Assembly (NCBI GenBank): GCA_017984635.1
Contig: JAGNZC010000004.1
Coordinates: forward strand, 41,872-105,871
Source: Crocinitomicaceae bacterium
GTDB taxonomy: Bacteria; Bacteroidota; Bacteroidia; Flavobacteriales_D; Crocinitomicaceae
Reading direction: 5' to 3'
DNA length: 64,000 nucleotides
Shown: positions 43,730 through 52,975 of the stretch, in pieces
Layout of the letters: the number at the start of each line of letters is the position of its first letter
How positions within the stretch are numbered: position 1 is the stretch's first letter
The notes under the pieces: model-generated
Told to the model about the DNA's origin: nothing
The model's input: the letters and a program-made list of their open reading frames with translations, nothing else
Database searches by the model: none
Made by a program: the position numbers and the translations under genes

Positions 43730-44725
43730 TTAAGCGATTTTTTTCAAATCACGAATTCGATCATTGATTAATAAAGCAAATACCATAAAGATAAACGCAC
43801 CTATCGATGCTAAAAGCACGATGATGATTCGTTTCGGTTTGTCTTTTTTATCTGCAACAACTGCACGTTCCACAATAAACTTATGACTAAAAATAGTGTT
43901 AGCATCCGATTCAGCTTGTTCATATGCAACTTTGAATTCCTCCAACTGCATGATTTTTTCATCGCGAATATCTTCTAAACCATCAAAGCGAGCTCCATAT
44001 CTCATATTGATATCAATGGTCTTTTTAATTTCTTGTTTTTCAGCTTGACTTTTAGAATCTACATATGCTTGAAACAAACTTGAACGACCATCAATAGACA
44101 ATACACCCATTTGTGCTAAACTATCCAATTGTTTAAGAACTGCATCACGATCATTTTCAAGTTGTTCTTTTTTACGTTTATTGATTTCAAATGCTGGAAT
44201 GGTTCTTTCTGCTACCATGCTGTTTTTTACTGTATCAATTAAGTCTACAATTTTGTTAGCCATGTCTGACGCTAACACAGCATCTCTGTCTAACACATCA
44301 ATTTGAATTGAACCGTATCTTGTACGAGTAAATGAAAACATATTTTCATATTTTTCCATCAACTTAAAATATTTATTAGGGTCTGAATCGTCAATATCGT
44401 AGTGTTTCATCAACTGAAATTGGTCAACTATACGATTTCTAATTTGTGAAGATTGTAAAATTTGAACCAATTGTTCTGCTTGTTCTTCTTCACCAAAATC
44501 CATTGAAGAAGCTTTTGCATTTCGTTGTTCAGAGAACGAAACGGTACTTGTTGCAGCTGGGAAAACAATAGCAGTTGATTTATAAAGAGGAGTCAATAAA
44601 AGTGAAACTATTAATGAAACGACCATTGCAGCGCCAGTAACGATAGAAATGAGTCTTCTATTTCGCCAAATAAAGACTAATAAATTTTGGCGTTCTTTAT
44701 CTAAATCAGTTGTGTGATCTGTCAT
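43730..44725 (-). CDS. Wzz-type polysaccharide chain-length determinant
   Basis: 331 residues. One N-terminal helix (about 27-48, ending LLLTPLYKSTAIVFP), a periplasmic helical/coiled-coil body (about 60-290) and a second C-terminal helix (about 300-322) form the Wzz/PCP architecture. There is no C-terminal kinase domain, so this is PCP-1-like, controlling O-antigen length rather than capsule phosphorylation. It is coupled to the ligase/polymerase gene downstream. A near -7 box (TAAATTCG, 44745-44752) lies just upstream. Confidence 0.88.
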   Translation of the reverse strand: MTDHTTDLDKERQNLLVFIWRNRRLISIVTGAAMVVSLIVSLLLTPLYKSTAIVFPAATSTVSFSEQRNAKASSMDFGEEEQAEQLVQILQSSQIRNRIVDQFQLMKHYDIDDSDPNKYFKLMEKYENMFSFTRTRYGSIQIDVLDRDAVLASDMANKIVDLIDTVKNSMVAERTIPAFEINKRKKEQLENDRDAVLKQLDSLAQMGVLSIDGRSSLFQAYVDSKSQAEKQEIKKTIDINMRYGARFDGLEDIRDEKIMQLEEFKVAYEQAESDANTIFSHKFIVERAVVADKKDKPKRIIIVLLASIGAFIFMVFALLINDRIRDLKKIA

Positions 44726-44744
44726 TTTCTCAATTTTTGAAGTG

Positions 44745-44752
44745 CGAATTTA
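44745..44752 (-). promoter_or_regulatory. Possible -7 box of the Wzz-like gene
   Basis: On the minus strand TAAATTCG differs from TAnnTTTG at one base and lies 19 nt before the ATG at 44725. No clear -33 TTG is seen, so this is weak. Confidence 0.25.
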
Positions 44753-44856
44753 GCATTTAATTGCTTAATTCAGGTTAATTTCGATTAGTTTTCGTTCTGC
44801 AAGTAATTTAAGTTGAGTGCATAACTCCAAAAAAGGTCGTTTAGTATGAAATAGGA

Positions 44857-46278
44857 TTATTTTTCCTTTAAAAAACGTAAAATTTCTTTGAAATCGATTA
44901 GTTTAAAGATAAACAAGCCGACTATTCCACTTGCTAGCTGCACAAAGAATTGATGGCTACCTTCATTTGTAAATAATGGAATGATCAATAATAGCGCAAC
45001 AAAAAGTGCGTAGTTACTAAATTCTCGCCAAGGAAAAGCAAACGAAAATTTAAGATGGCAATAAATCATTTGAGCCAATGCAGTAACTGATTGCGTGAAA
45101 AGTACAGCAATTGCAGCTCCTGTAGCACCGTATTTTGGTATCAACACTACATTTATTATGATATTAACTACTATACCAACTAATGAAATCCAATTTAGGA
45201 TTTTCAAACTACCATTGGCAGTTAACAAAGTGCCATAAATCAAACTCATACACATACCAATGAATCCCCAGATTAAAAACTGAAAACTTGGAATCGATGC
45301 TGATATATTTTCATTGTAGAACAATTCTAATAAATAGCGCGCATTAAAAGCTGAACAAAAAGCGACTAAAATTGCGCCACCTAACAATAGGTTTCTAGCT
45401 GTTTTCAGAAGGGGCTGAATGCTCTTTTTATCTTGTTCCAACAAACGTGCAAATAGGGGCAATAGTAAATTAGCAAATAACATTCCGAACATGAAAAAAG
45501 CATCTAGCAACCTAAATCCTTGCGCATAAACACCCGCTTCAAATTTCCCATTCGGATGAATACGTTCTAAAATCACGGAATCGATGCGAGAATAAAACAT
45601 CATTAATAAGATCAAAAGAGCGTAGGGATAACTCTTTTTTAAGATCGCTATTGAAAACAAGGGGTGAAATTTGAATTTCGGAATCCCTATTTTACTACTC
45701 AATAAAAGAAATGAAACAATACATGTCAATCCATACGCAATGGTTTGCGCCCAAATAAACCATTCAATTTTAAACGTTGTTGTTGTCAATAAAAGATAAC
45801 CTCCGATTAGTATCAATAGGAAACGGTCTAATACGGAAATGACGGCATCGGTCTTAAACAAATGCAAACCGCCAAAATGACTTCTAAAATAAGCGGTAAG
45901 TGTAATTAAAAACTGATTGAAAATAAAAATACTTAAAATGCCTAATTCATATGGCGTAAAGTGCAATAAAAATCCAGTTACGAAAGTCACTAGCGCATAA
46001 ATTCCAAATAATAAAAAACGTAAACTGAATAATTTATGGATGTACTTTGAAGCAATAGACGGAAAGCGTGCAACATGCGTTGTTGTGTAGTTGTTGATGC
46101 CGATATCCATTAAAATGGAAAAAAGCAAGGATAGGTTCATCAACGAAAAATACAAGCCATAATTTTCCGCACCAACTCTGTTTTGAATCGTTAAATCAAT
46201 GCCAAATATCGCAAAGGGTTTTACTAATAAATTTAGTAAAATCAGAAGCGTTAAATTGGTGAAAAACTTTTTTTGCAT
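44857..46278 (-). CDS. Oligosaccharide flippase family protein
   Basis: 473 residues with about 12-14 membrane helices. N-terminal NLTLLILLNLLVKPFAIFGIDLTIQNRVGAENYGLYFSLMNL and later GYGATGAAIAVLFTQ-like segments match Wzx-type flippases. It probably moves lipid-linked glycan units for the ligase and Wzz-like proteins encoded just downstream. It starts 13 nt after the small secreted protein gene. Note a second flippase at 35386-36843, with a different N-terminus. Confidence 0.88.
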   Translation of the reverse strand: MQKKFFTNLTLLILLNLLVKPFAIFGIDLTIQNRVGAENYGLYFSLMNLSLLFSILMDIGINNYTTTHVARFPSIASKYIHKLFSLRFLLFGIYALVTFVTGFLLHFTPYELGILSIFIFNQFLITLTAYFRSHFGGLHLFKTDAVISVLDRFLLILIGGYLLLTTTTFKIEWFIWAQTIAYGLTCIVSFLLLSSKIGIPKFKFHPLFSIAILKKSYPYALLILLMMFYSRIDSVILERIHPNGKFEAGVYAQGFRLLDAFFMFGMLFANLLLPLFARLLEQDKKSIQPLLKTARNLLLGGAILVAFCSAFNARYLLELFYNENISASIPSFQFLIWGFIGMCMSLIYGTLLTANGSLKILNWISLVGIVVNIIINVVLIPKYGATGAAIAVLFTQSVTALAQMIYCHLKFSFAFPWREFSNYALFVALLLIIPLFTNEGSHQFFVQLASGIVGLFIFKLIDFKEILRFLKEK

Positions 46279-46291
46279 TGAAAATGAGCGT

Positions 46292-46693
46292 CTATTGATG
46301 ATTTTTTGTTTGCTTTATTTTGAAGAGTTCAGCGTTGGGTTGCGGAAATAATCCGTCGCGAGAAAGATGTTTACCTCTTTTGTAAACCATGATACGCTCT
46401 GTTGCCTTTTGGTTTTCGATCGTACATTCTAAAACAATGTATTTTTTTGTTTCTAAAAGTAATTTGTAACTTCCGCTGTATTGATGGGTTCCAATGGAAA
46501 AGGAAATTTGTTCTTTTCCAATTGTAATCTTAATTTCTACTGAATCAACAAAAATAGGTGTTGGTGTTTTCAATTCATAGCTACTAATGAACCCAGCATA
46601 CGTTCCTAAAAAACGTTTTTTAAGTCCCTTCGAAGTTTGAGAAAGCACCGTGAAATTCACTAAGAGCAAGAAAAACAAGAGTACTTTTTTCAT
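46292..46693 (-). CDS. Small secreted protein, function unknown
   Basis: 133 residues from ATG 46693, giving a signal peptide (MKKVLLFFLLLVNFTVLSQT). The mature part is beta-rich (SVEIKITIGKEQISFSIGTHQYSGSYKLLL, YIVLECTIENQKATERIMVY) and basic at the C-terminus. I do not recognise a family; a small lipocalin-like or beta-sandwich fold is possible. A -7 box lies upstream at 46731-46738. The flippase gene follows after 13 nt, so it may be part of the polysaccharide operon. Confidence 0.65.
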   Translation of the reverse strand: MKKVLLFFLLLVNFTVLSQTSKGLKKRFLGTYAGFISSYELKTPTPIFVDSVEIKITIGKEQISFSIGTHQYSGSYKLLLETKKYIVLECTIENQKATERIMVYKRGKHLSRDGLFPQPNAELFKIKQTKNHQ

Positions 46694-46730
46694 ATTGATC
46701 ATTTGTAAGCTGTTTGAACAGTACACAAAG

Positions 46731-46738
46731 CAAATATA
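46731..46738 (-). promoter_or_regulatory. -7 box of the small secreted protein/flippase transcript
   Basis: On the minus strand TATATTTG is an exact match, 37 nt before the ATG at 46693. No well-placed -33 element was found. Confidence 0.4.
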
Positions 46739-46843
46739 ACCAAATTTTATGTTTTCTTTTTAAAATGAAACTGCACCTTCAAATAGTTCATAAGTTCTAT
46801 CATTTTTTTGAAAACTTCCTGAAGGACTCAACTTCATTTTTCG

Positions 46844-46851
46844 TAAATTCG
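46844..46851 (+). promoter_or_regulatory. Possible -7 box of thyA
   Basis: TAAATTCG, one base off the consensus, lies 23 nt before the thyA ATG at 46875. The same variant occurs upstream of the Wzz-like gene. No -33 element is clear. Confidence 0.25.
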
Positions 46852-46874
46852 AAGTCGATAAAATCACACGCAAA

Positions 46875-47669
46875 ATGAAACAATACCACGACTTACTAAA
46901 ACATATTTTAGCAAAAGGAACAAAAAAAGAAGACCGTACTGGAACGGGTACAATTTCTACTTTTGGTTACCAAATGCGCTTTGATTTAGCGGAAGGTTTT
47001 CCATGCGTAACGACGAAAAAATTACATTTACGTTCAATCATTGTAGAGTTGTTGTGGTTTTTACAAGGAAATACAAATATCAAATTCTTAAAAGACAATA
47101 ACGTATCTATTTGGGATGAATGGGCCGACGAAAACGGTGATTTAGGTCCTGTTTATGGATATCAATGGAGAAGTTGGCCAGCAAAAGATGGTGGAACAAT
47201 CGACCAAATTTCAAATTTAATTCAACAAATTAAACGCAATCCTGATTCGCGTCGTTTAATCGTTTCTGCATGGAACGTTTCCGATGTAGATAACATGGCA
47301 TTGCCTCCTTGTCATACCTTATTTCAATTTTATGTTGCCAATGGCAAGTTAAGTTGTCAATTGTACCAACGTTCAGCGGATACTTTTTTAGGTGTTCCAT
47401 TTAACATCGCTTCGTATGCGTTGTTAACAATGATGATTGCTCAGGTGTGTGATTTAGAGCCAGGTGATTTCGTTCATACTTTTGGAGATGCACATATTTA
47501 CAGCAATCATTTAGAACAAGTGGAATTACAATTGTCTCGCGATTGTAAAGCCTTGCCAACAATGAAAATAAATCCAGCTATAAAAGATATTTTTGGATTT
47601 AAATTAGAAGATTTTGAATTACAGAATTACGATCCACACCCACACATTAAAGGCGCTGTTGCTGTTTAA
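46875..47669 (+). CDS. thyA: Thymidylate synthase
   Basis: 264 residues, exactly the length of E. coli ThyA. The catalytic Cys is Cys146 in [12 protein letters not shown]. Other motifs are [54 protein letters not shown] and [20 protein letters not shown]. It methylates dUMP with methylene-tetrahydrofolate, producing dihydrofolate that the adjacent folA product recycles. The folA start lies 15 nt downstream, a standard metabolic pair. Confidence 0.99.
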   Translation: MKQYHDLLKHILAKGTKKEDRTGTGTISTFGYQMRFDLAEGFPCVTTKKLHLRSIIVELLWFLQGNTNIKFLKDNNVSIWDEWADENGDLGPVYGYQWRSWPAKDGGTIDQISNLIQQIKRNPDSRRLIVSAWNVSDVDNMALPPCHTLFQFYVANGKLSCQLYQRSADTFLGVPFNIASYALLTMMIAQVCDLEPGDFVHTFGDAHIYSNHLEQVELQLSRDCKALPTMKINPAIKDIFGFKLEDFELQNYDPHPHIKGAVAV

Positions 47670-47684
47670 TTTTAGCTTACAAAG

Positions 47685-48206
47685 ATGAAGGTTGCTTTAA
47701 TTGTTGCGGTAGATCGTGCAAATGGAATTGGTAAAAACAATGATTTGATGTGGCATTTGCCAGCTGACATGAAGTTTTTTAAAGAAACGACAGCAGGTCA
47801 AATTGTTATTACCGGGCGAAAAAATTACGAATCTATTCCAGAACGCTTTCGTCCTTTGCCAAACCGTGAAAATGTAGTTTTAACGAGAGATCAAGCCCTT
47901 CGCTTTGAAGGTTGTAAGCAGTTTAATTCATTGGAAGCTTCATTGGAGCACTTTAAAAATGAAACCGAACGAACCGTATTCATCATTGGTGGCGGAGAGA
48001 TTTACAAACAAGCATTGGCGTTGAATTGCATTGATGAAATGTATATTTCGCACGTTGACCATGAATTTGGTGCAGATACTTTTTTCCCTTCAATCGATCA
48101 AGATCAATGGGATAAAAAAATACTTTTCCAACATCCAATGGATGAGAAACATCTTTATGCTTTCGAAACCATCCATTATACTAAAAAGAAGAACGCAACA
48201 AAATGA
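47685..48206 (+). CDS. folA: Dihydrofolate reductase
   Basis: A 173-residue DHFR. The substrate and NADPH motifs are ANGIGKNNDLMWHLPADMKFFK, ITGRKNYESIPERFRPLPNR and VFIIGGGEIYKQAL, with ISHVDHEFGADTFFP near the C-terminus. It reduces dihydrofolate made by ThyA. It overlaps topB by 4 nt (ATGA). Confidence 0.97.
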   Translation: MKVALIVAVDRANGIGKNNDLMWHLPADMKFFKETTAGQIVITGRKNYESIPERFRPLPNRENVVLTRDQALRFEGCKQFNSLEASLEHFKNETERTVFIIGGGEIYKQALALNCIDEMYISHVDHEFGADTFFPSIDQDQWDKKILFQHPMDEKHLYAFETIHYTKKKNATK

Positions 48207-50308
48207 TTCTTTGTGTAGCTGAAAAACCTTCTGTAGCAAAAGACATTGCTGAAATCCTTGGTGCTCGTTCTCGAAAAGACGGCTATTGGGAAGGGAATGG
48301 CTATTGGGTAAGTTGGACTTTTGGACACTTGTGTACGTTGAAAGAACCACATGATTACAAAGAAAATTGGAAGTATTGGAAATTAGAAGATTTACCCATT
48401 ATACCAACCAATTTCGGAATCAAAGTGGTGGATGATCCAGGCATTCAAAAACAATTCAAATGCATCGAGAATTTAGTAGCTAATTGTGATTCGGTCATCA
48501 ATTGTGGTGATGCTGGGCAAGAAGGAGAATTGATTCAACGCTGGGTTTTGTTAAAAGCAAAATGCACGAAGCCTATTCAACGTTTGTGGATTTCATCCTT
48601 AACGGAAGAAGCCATCAAAGAAGGTTTTCAAAAATTAAAAGACGGCAAACAATACGATAATTTATATGCAGCAGGTTCTGCCCGTGCGATTGGTGATTGG
48701 TTGTTAGGCATAAATGCAACGCGTGCTTTCACCAAGAAATTTGGACAAGGAAAAGCGACTTTATCCATTGGACGTGTGCAAACACCAACCTTGGCAATGA
48801 TTGTTCAGCGCCAAAAAGAAATCAATGCGTTTACTTCAGCGGAATATTGGGAATTGAAAACAACGTACCGCGACACTGAATTTTTATGTCAAATTGATCG
48901 TTTGACTAGTGAAGAAAAAGCAGTAAAAGGTCTTGAATATTTGAAGCAGCATGAATTTGAGGTCACTTCCTTCGAACAAAAAGAAGGAAAAGAAGGAAAC
49001 CCAAGGCTGTTTGATTTAACAGGTTTACAAGTTGAAGCAAATAAGAAATATGGTTTCTCAGCAGACGAAACCTTGAAAAACATTCAAAGTTTATACGAAA
49101 AGAAAATTGTGACGTATCCGCGTGTCGATACAACCTATCTTTCTGAAGACATTTATCCAAAGGTGGAAGGAATTTTAAAAGGAATGTCCTATTATTCGCG
49201 ATACACTGCACCATTGTTGCAACAACCCATTCCAAAATCAAAAGCGGTTTTCGACGATAAAAAAGTAACAGATCACCATGCGATTATTCCGACAGGTGTA
49301 AATCCAAGTGGTATTTCTCCTACAGAAAATCAGATTTATGATTTAATTGCTAAGCGTTTTATTGCTGTTTTTTACCCAGAATGTAAAATCTCTACAACAA
49401 CTGTTTTAGGGAAAGTTGGACAATTGGAATTTAAAGCAACGGGAAAACAAATTATTACTCCAGGTTGGCGTGTTGTGTACCAAGATGAAAAGCAAGTAGC
49501 CGAGAAAAGTGACGAAGAACGCATTATGCCTGTTTTTGTAGAGGGAGAAAAAGGGCCACACACACCCATCGTTCACAAAGGAAAAACAGCTCCACCCAAG
49601 CCATACACAGAAGCGACCTTATTGCGGGCAATGGAAACAGCTGGAAAGCAAATTGAAGACGAGGAAATGCGCGATTTAATGAAAGACAATGGCATCGGTC
49701 GACCTTCCACGCGCGCGAATATTATTGAAACCCTTTTCCGAAGAAAATACATTGAAAAAAACCGAAAAAACATATTAGCCACAGCCACAGGCATGGATTT
49801 AATTGATACGATCCAAAACGAATTATTGAAGAGTCCAGAATTGACAGGAAATTGGGAACGTAAAATCCGTTTGATTGAAAAAGGGGAGTATCAATTGGAT
49901 GTGTTTAAGCAAGAGTTGTTTAAAATGGTGCGTGAATTGACAGATGAGGTGATATTCAATAATTATCGAAGAATTTCGGTTGAGCCTGAAAAAGTAACAC
50001 CACCAAAGGTTGAACGAAAAAAACGCGAGCCGAAAGAAAAAATCGCATTAACCGACTTGGATTGCCCTAAATGCAAACAGGTCAAATTAATGATGGGAAA
50101 ATCGGCTGTAGGTTGCAGCAATTTCAACGCTTGTGGATTTAAAATCCCCTTTGAATTATTGGGTAAAAAATTAACGGAAAGTCAATTAATTGATTTAATT
50201 CAAAAAGGTAAAACAGGAAGCATTAAAGGACTTTCAATTCCAGGAAAATCTGAACCTATTTCAGGTAAAATTGTGTTGGATACACAGTTTAATATTGGGT
50301 TGGAGTAG
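48203..50308 (+). CDS. topB: DNA topoisomerase III
   Basis: A 701-residue type IA topoisomerase. The Toprim domain begins MILCVAEKPSVAKDIAEIL and has NCGDAGQEGELIQRW. The catalytic Tyr is about residue 305 in VTYPRVDTTYLSED. A C-terminal zinc-binding/TopB repeat (CPKCKQVKLMMGKSAVGCSN) follows. It decatenates DNA and resolves recombination intermediates. It is coupled to folA by a 4-nt overlap. The next gene (RhuM family) is convergent, 36 nt away. Confidence 0.96.
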   Translation: MILCVAEKPSVAKDIAEILGARSRKDGYWEGNGYWVSWTFGHLCTLKEPHDYKENWKYWKLEDLPIIPTNFGIKVVDDPGIQKQFKCIENLVANCDSVINCGDAGQEGELIQRWVLLKAKCTKPIQRLWISSLTEEAIKEGFQKLKDGKQYDNLYAAGSARAIGDWLLGINATRAFTKKFGQGKATLSIGRVQTPTLAMIVQRQKEINAFTSAEYWELKTTYRDTEFLCQIDRLTSEEKAVKGLEYLKQHEFEVTSFEQKEGKEGNPRLFDLTGLQVEANKKYGFSADETLKNIQSLYEKKIVTYPRVDTTYLSEDIYPKVEGILKGMSYYSRYTAPLLQQPIPKSKAVFDDKKVTDHHAIIPTGVNPSGISPTENQIYDLIAKRFIAVFYPECKISTTTVLGKVGQLEFKATGKQIITPGWRVVYQDEKQVAEKSDEERIMPVFVEGEKGPHTPIVHKGKTAPPKPYTEATLLRAMETAGKQIEDEEMRDLMKDNGIGRPSTRANIIETLFRRKYIEKNRKNILATATGMDLIDTIQNELLKSPELTGNWERKIRLIEKGEYQLDVFKQELFKMVRELTDEVIFNNYRRISVEPEKVTPPKVERKKREPKEKIALTDLDCPKCKQVKLMMGKSAVGCSNFNACGFKIPFELLGKKLTESQLIDLIQKGKTGSIKGLSIPGKSEPISGKIVLDTQFNIGLE

Positions 50309-50344
50309 GGGTTTTCAGTGAATTCAAATAGAGAATTACACCAT

Positions 50345-51334
50345 TTATTTCATCAACTTTTTAATATCCTCTTCAATTTCTTTTAAACTTTGTTCTCTTT
50401 CGACAATTGCTTTTTCTTGTTTGTATTTCGAGAATTCAAGATCCGATTTTTCTACTGCCATTTGATTAGAAATGGTTCCTGCATGCGTTAGAATTTCTCT
50501 TCCATTTAATTGTAACAAACTATCTAATCGTTCAATCCAATCGTTCATATACATGGGAGTTTGTTGTTGGGCCATCGTTTCAGCAAATGCCAAATATTGT
50601 TCCACTAGTAAACCTAACAACTTTATTTCATCCTCATTTAGATAATTTTTGGCGATACTTACTTCTTGTTTTTGAATAGTATGTGACGTTTTGTTATCGT
50701 AAGACTGCATTCCCATTAATGGCAAACTAGCATCTACTCTTTTAAAAACCAATTCGGCAGCTGTATTTTGCGAAATAGCCCAAAGCAGTTTGTTCTGAAC
50801 TACTTTAAAAAAAGCAATCGTTTTTTCATCTTTTGGATTATAATCAATGCTTGTTGTGTAAATGTCTTTGATTTTTTGGTAAAAGAATTTTTCAGACAAC
50901 CGAATTTCACGAATGCGATTTTGCAATTCGTTGAAATAATTCATAGAAGTACCCGATTTGAAACGGTCATCATTCAAGGTAAACCCTTTAATTATGTATT
51001 CTTTTAATCGTTGCGTTGCCCAAATACGAAACTGCGTACCTTGTTGCGATTTCACGCGATAACCTACGGAAATGATTACGTCGAGGTTGTAAAAATAGGT
51101 ATCATAATTTTTACCATCAGATGCAGTTGTTCGGAAATTCCGAACAACTGACTTTTCATCTATTTCACCTTCAGTAAATATATTTTTAATATGCTCACTA
51201 ATAGTAGCTTTTGATTTTTGAAACAATACACAAAGTTGTGCCTGCGTAAGCCAAACAGTTTCTTCCTCTAAGCGCACATCCACTTTGATGCTGCCTTCTT
51301 GGTTTTGATAAATGAGTATTTCGCCAGTATTCAT
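50345..51334 (-). CDS. RhuM-family protein (accessory gene)
   Basis: 329 residues. The N-terminal half matches the virulence RhuM family: ILIYQNQEGSIKVDVRLEEETVWLTQAQLCVLFQKSKATISEHIKNIF, then SVVRNFRTTASDGKNYDTYFYNLDVIISVGYRVKSQQGTQFRIWATQRLKEYIIKGF. The WLTQAQLCVLF...SKATISEHIKNIF stretch resembles a helix-turn-helix. The C-terminal half is helical. Such genes are patchily distributed and often sit on genomic islands near restriction systems; the biochemical role is unknown. No restriction genes are visible here. It has an inverted repeat upstream at 51363-51391. Confidence 0.88.
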   Translation of the reverse strand: MNTGEILIYQNQEGSIKVDVRLEEETVWLTQAQLCVLFQKSKATISEHIKNIFTEGEIDEKSVVRNFRTTASDGKNYDTYFYNLDVIISVGYRVKSQQGTQFRIWATQRLKEYIIKGFTLNDDRFKSGTSMNYFNELQNRIREIRLSEKFFYQKIKDIYTTSIDYNPKDEKTIAFFKVVQNKLLWAISQNTAAELVFKRVDASLPLMGMQSYDNKTSHTIQKQEVSIAKNYLNEDEIKLLGLLVEQYLAFAETMAQQQTPMYMNDWIERLDSLLQLNGREILTHAGTISNQMAVEKSDLEFSKYKQEKAIVEREQSLKEIEEDIKKLMK

Positions 51335-51362
51335 ATTTTTTTATCCTTCTTTAAAGGTAAGA

Positions 51363-51391
51363 AATATTCTCCTTTCTTGAGTAAGAATATT
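51363..51391 (-). promoter_or_regulatory. Inverted repeat and -7-like box upstream of the RhuM gene
   Basis: AATATTCT (51363-51370) and AGAATATT (51384-51391) form a perfect 8-bp inverted repeat with a 13-nt spacer. On the minus strand a -7-like box TACCTTTA (51352-51359) lies between the repeat and the ATG at 51334. The repeat could be an operator, perhaps for the HTH-bearing product itself. Confidence 0.35.
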
Positions 51392-51587
51392 TTCAGCGCG
51401 ATTATTTCTTTTGGTTTTGTAGTTTAGACTTCAAGTTTAAAAACTTTTGGATTGCTTTGTCCTGCTCCCTTGTATTTTATCTTGCGTTTTTTAATGAAAG
51501 AATATAAAAACGTTTTTGCAGTAGGTGATGTGGATCTTTTTTTGAGTGAAAATGTTGCGATATATTGCTAGATGTATGTAACAGTAT

Positions 51588-52181
51588 TTAATTAATTATT
51601 CCATCATAAGATCGATATACTTGTCCGCTGTTCGCATCAAGTATTACATAAGGGGCTTCATTTTCCCCTTGAACTTTCCATACAAGTTTATAATTTTTTG
51701 TTTCCATTCCTTTACCAGAATTTAGATCAAATATTCCCAATCGGTAGGAAATACAAGACTTGCTATAGTCAAAGTTTTGTTTTGCTATTTCTACTGCATT
51801 AGTAGATGTTAATGTTGGTGTTAGTGTAAAATCAACTGTGTCGATAATGAAATCTTCTATCATGAACAAACCGTTGTTAGTTTTACTTTTGAATAGGGAA
51901 TATTGGTCAGAAAAAACCTTTAAACCTTGATAAAACACATTACAATGCATGCCTATAGAATATTGGTCATCAATAACACGATACACCTGTAATTGCGGGT
52001 ATTTTGTTAATGTGTCATTAAACGCAGATGCTTGGTTTAATGGTAGAATGTTAACTAAATGATTTTGGTCTGTTAATTCAGTAATTTCTTGACAAGGTAC
52101 TTTGTCTTTTGTACAAGAGATTACAACAATTAAAATAAAAAACATGCTTACTAATCGTACTACTCGTTGCTTTGCTTTCAT
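51588..52181 (-). CDS. PepSY/FTP-like lipoprotein without a peptidase domain
   Basis: 197 residues. The signal ends in the lipobox VVISC (Cys at about residue 23). The body contains two short segments reminiscent of thermolysin propeptides: MHCNVFYQGLKVFSDQYSLF and, near the end, YKLVWKVQGENEAPYVILDANSGQVYRS. Both resemble the FTP and PepSY modules that inhibit or fold M4 peptidases. There is no peptidase here or next door, so it could be a free-standing inhibitor or a decayed gene. This reading is pattern-based and moderate in confidence. Possible -7 boxes lie at 52287-52303, about 106 nt upstream. Confidence 0.55.
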   Translation of the reverse strand: MKAKQRVVRLVSMFFILIVVISCTKDKVPCQEITELTDQNHLVNILPLNQASAFNDTLTKYPQLQVYRVIDDQYSIGMHCNVFYQGLKVFSDQYSLFKSKTNNGLFMIEDFIIDTVDFTLTPTLTSTNAVEIAKQNFDYSKSCISYRLGIFDLNSGKGMETKNYKLVWKVQGENEAPYVILDANSGQVYRSYDGIIN

Positions 52182-52286
52182 AGTGTATTGTTTTTATTAC
52201 CACTAACTTATATAATCCCAAATCAAAACTTCACATACACCCCAATTTAGATCGATAAGCGAACGTTTATTTCCTTTTATTTCAAT

Positions 52287-52303
52287 CAAATATATCAAAT
52301 TTA
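52287..52303 (-). promoter_or_regulatory. Two adjacent -7 boxes upstream of the PepSY-like lipoprotein gene
   Basis: On the minus strand TAAATTTG (52296-52303) and TATATTTG (52287-52294) are both exact consensus matches, 9 nt apart. They would give a leader of about 100 nt, and no well-spaced TTG supports them, so they may be chance matches in AT-rich sequence. Confidence 0.25.
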
Positions 52304-52368
52304 ATGGACAAATTCTTAAAAGACTTTTTTACGATTGTATTAATTATTAAGTGGTTTCTATTTTACAA

Positions 52369-52974
52369 TCATTTCGCTTTTAACATCCATTCACACTGAC
52401 ACAAGTAATCGACCGTTTCTAAATGACGCTTCGCTTCAAATAAAGATGTTCCCCACGCATAGATTCCGTGTTTACGCATCGCAAATGCCGCATTGCTAAG
52501 TTGGTCTTTCTGTTGTAGTAATACTTCTTTAAAACGATCCATATCTTGGTCGTTTTCAAAAACAGGAATTTTTACAGTTGCTTCATGTGTTGTTTGTCCT
52601 GCGAAACCTTTTTGAAGTTCATAGCCTTCAATAACAAATTCATTGATAACAGAAGCAGAAAGAAGAACAGGGTAGATGCCGTGGCTGTGCAAAATGACTT
52701 TAGTAGCTGGAAACAATTCATACAACACACAATGAATCAAGGTTTCAGCAGAAGGTTTCATTCCTTCAAATTCGCCGGTAGCAATGCCATTATTATCTAC
52801 TGTAATGAAATCAGTTGCTTGAAAGTGTGCTTTGTCAACGCCCGAACGTGAAACCCAAATCGTTCCTTCTTCGTCAACAAATGAATAATTCGTTGAAGTA
52901 GCTGGTGACCATCCCTTCGCGTTATAAGTACGAATAGTTTCTGCGATTGCTTCTTTGAGCTGTAATGTATTCAT
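52369..52974 (-). CDS. mtnB: Methylthioribulose-1-phosphate dehydratase
   Basis: A 201-residue class II aldolase-fold enzyme. The features are GWSPATSTNYSFVDEEGTIWVSRSGVDKAHF, the Glu in PSAETLIHCVLYELFP, the zinc pair in VILHSHGIYPVLLS, and the later RKHGIYAWG His. These match MtnB of the methionine salvage pathway, which dehydrates 5-methylthioribulose-1-phosphate. No other mtn gene is adjacent. The start codon lies immediately after the U-tract of a terminator (52976-53005), so its transcription control is unusual. Confidence 0.9.
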   Translation of the reverse strand: MNTLQLKEAIAETIRTYNAKGWSPATSTNYSFVDEEGTIWVSRSGVDKAHFQATDFITVDNNGIATGEFEGMKPSAETLIHCVLYELFPATKVILHSHGIYPVLLSASVINEFVIEGYELQKGFAGQTTHEATVKIPVFENDQDMDRFKEVLLQQKDQLSNAAFAMRKHGIYAWGTSLFEAKRHLETVDYLCQCEWMLKAK

Positions 52975-52975
52975 A

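Noticed and set aside
46727..46874. Possible small gene between the secreted protein and thyA
   Set aside because: Only 148 nt, with promoter-like boxes but no plausible open frame.
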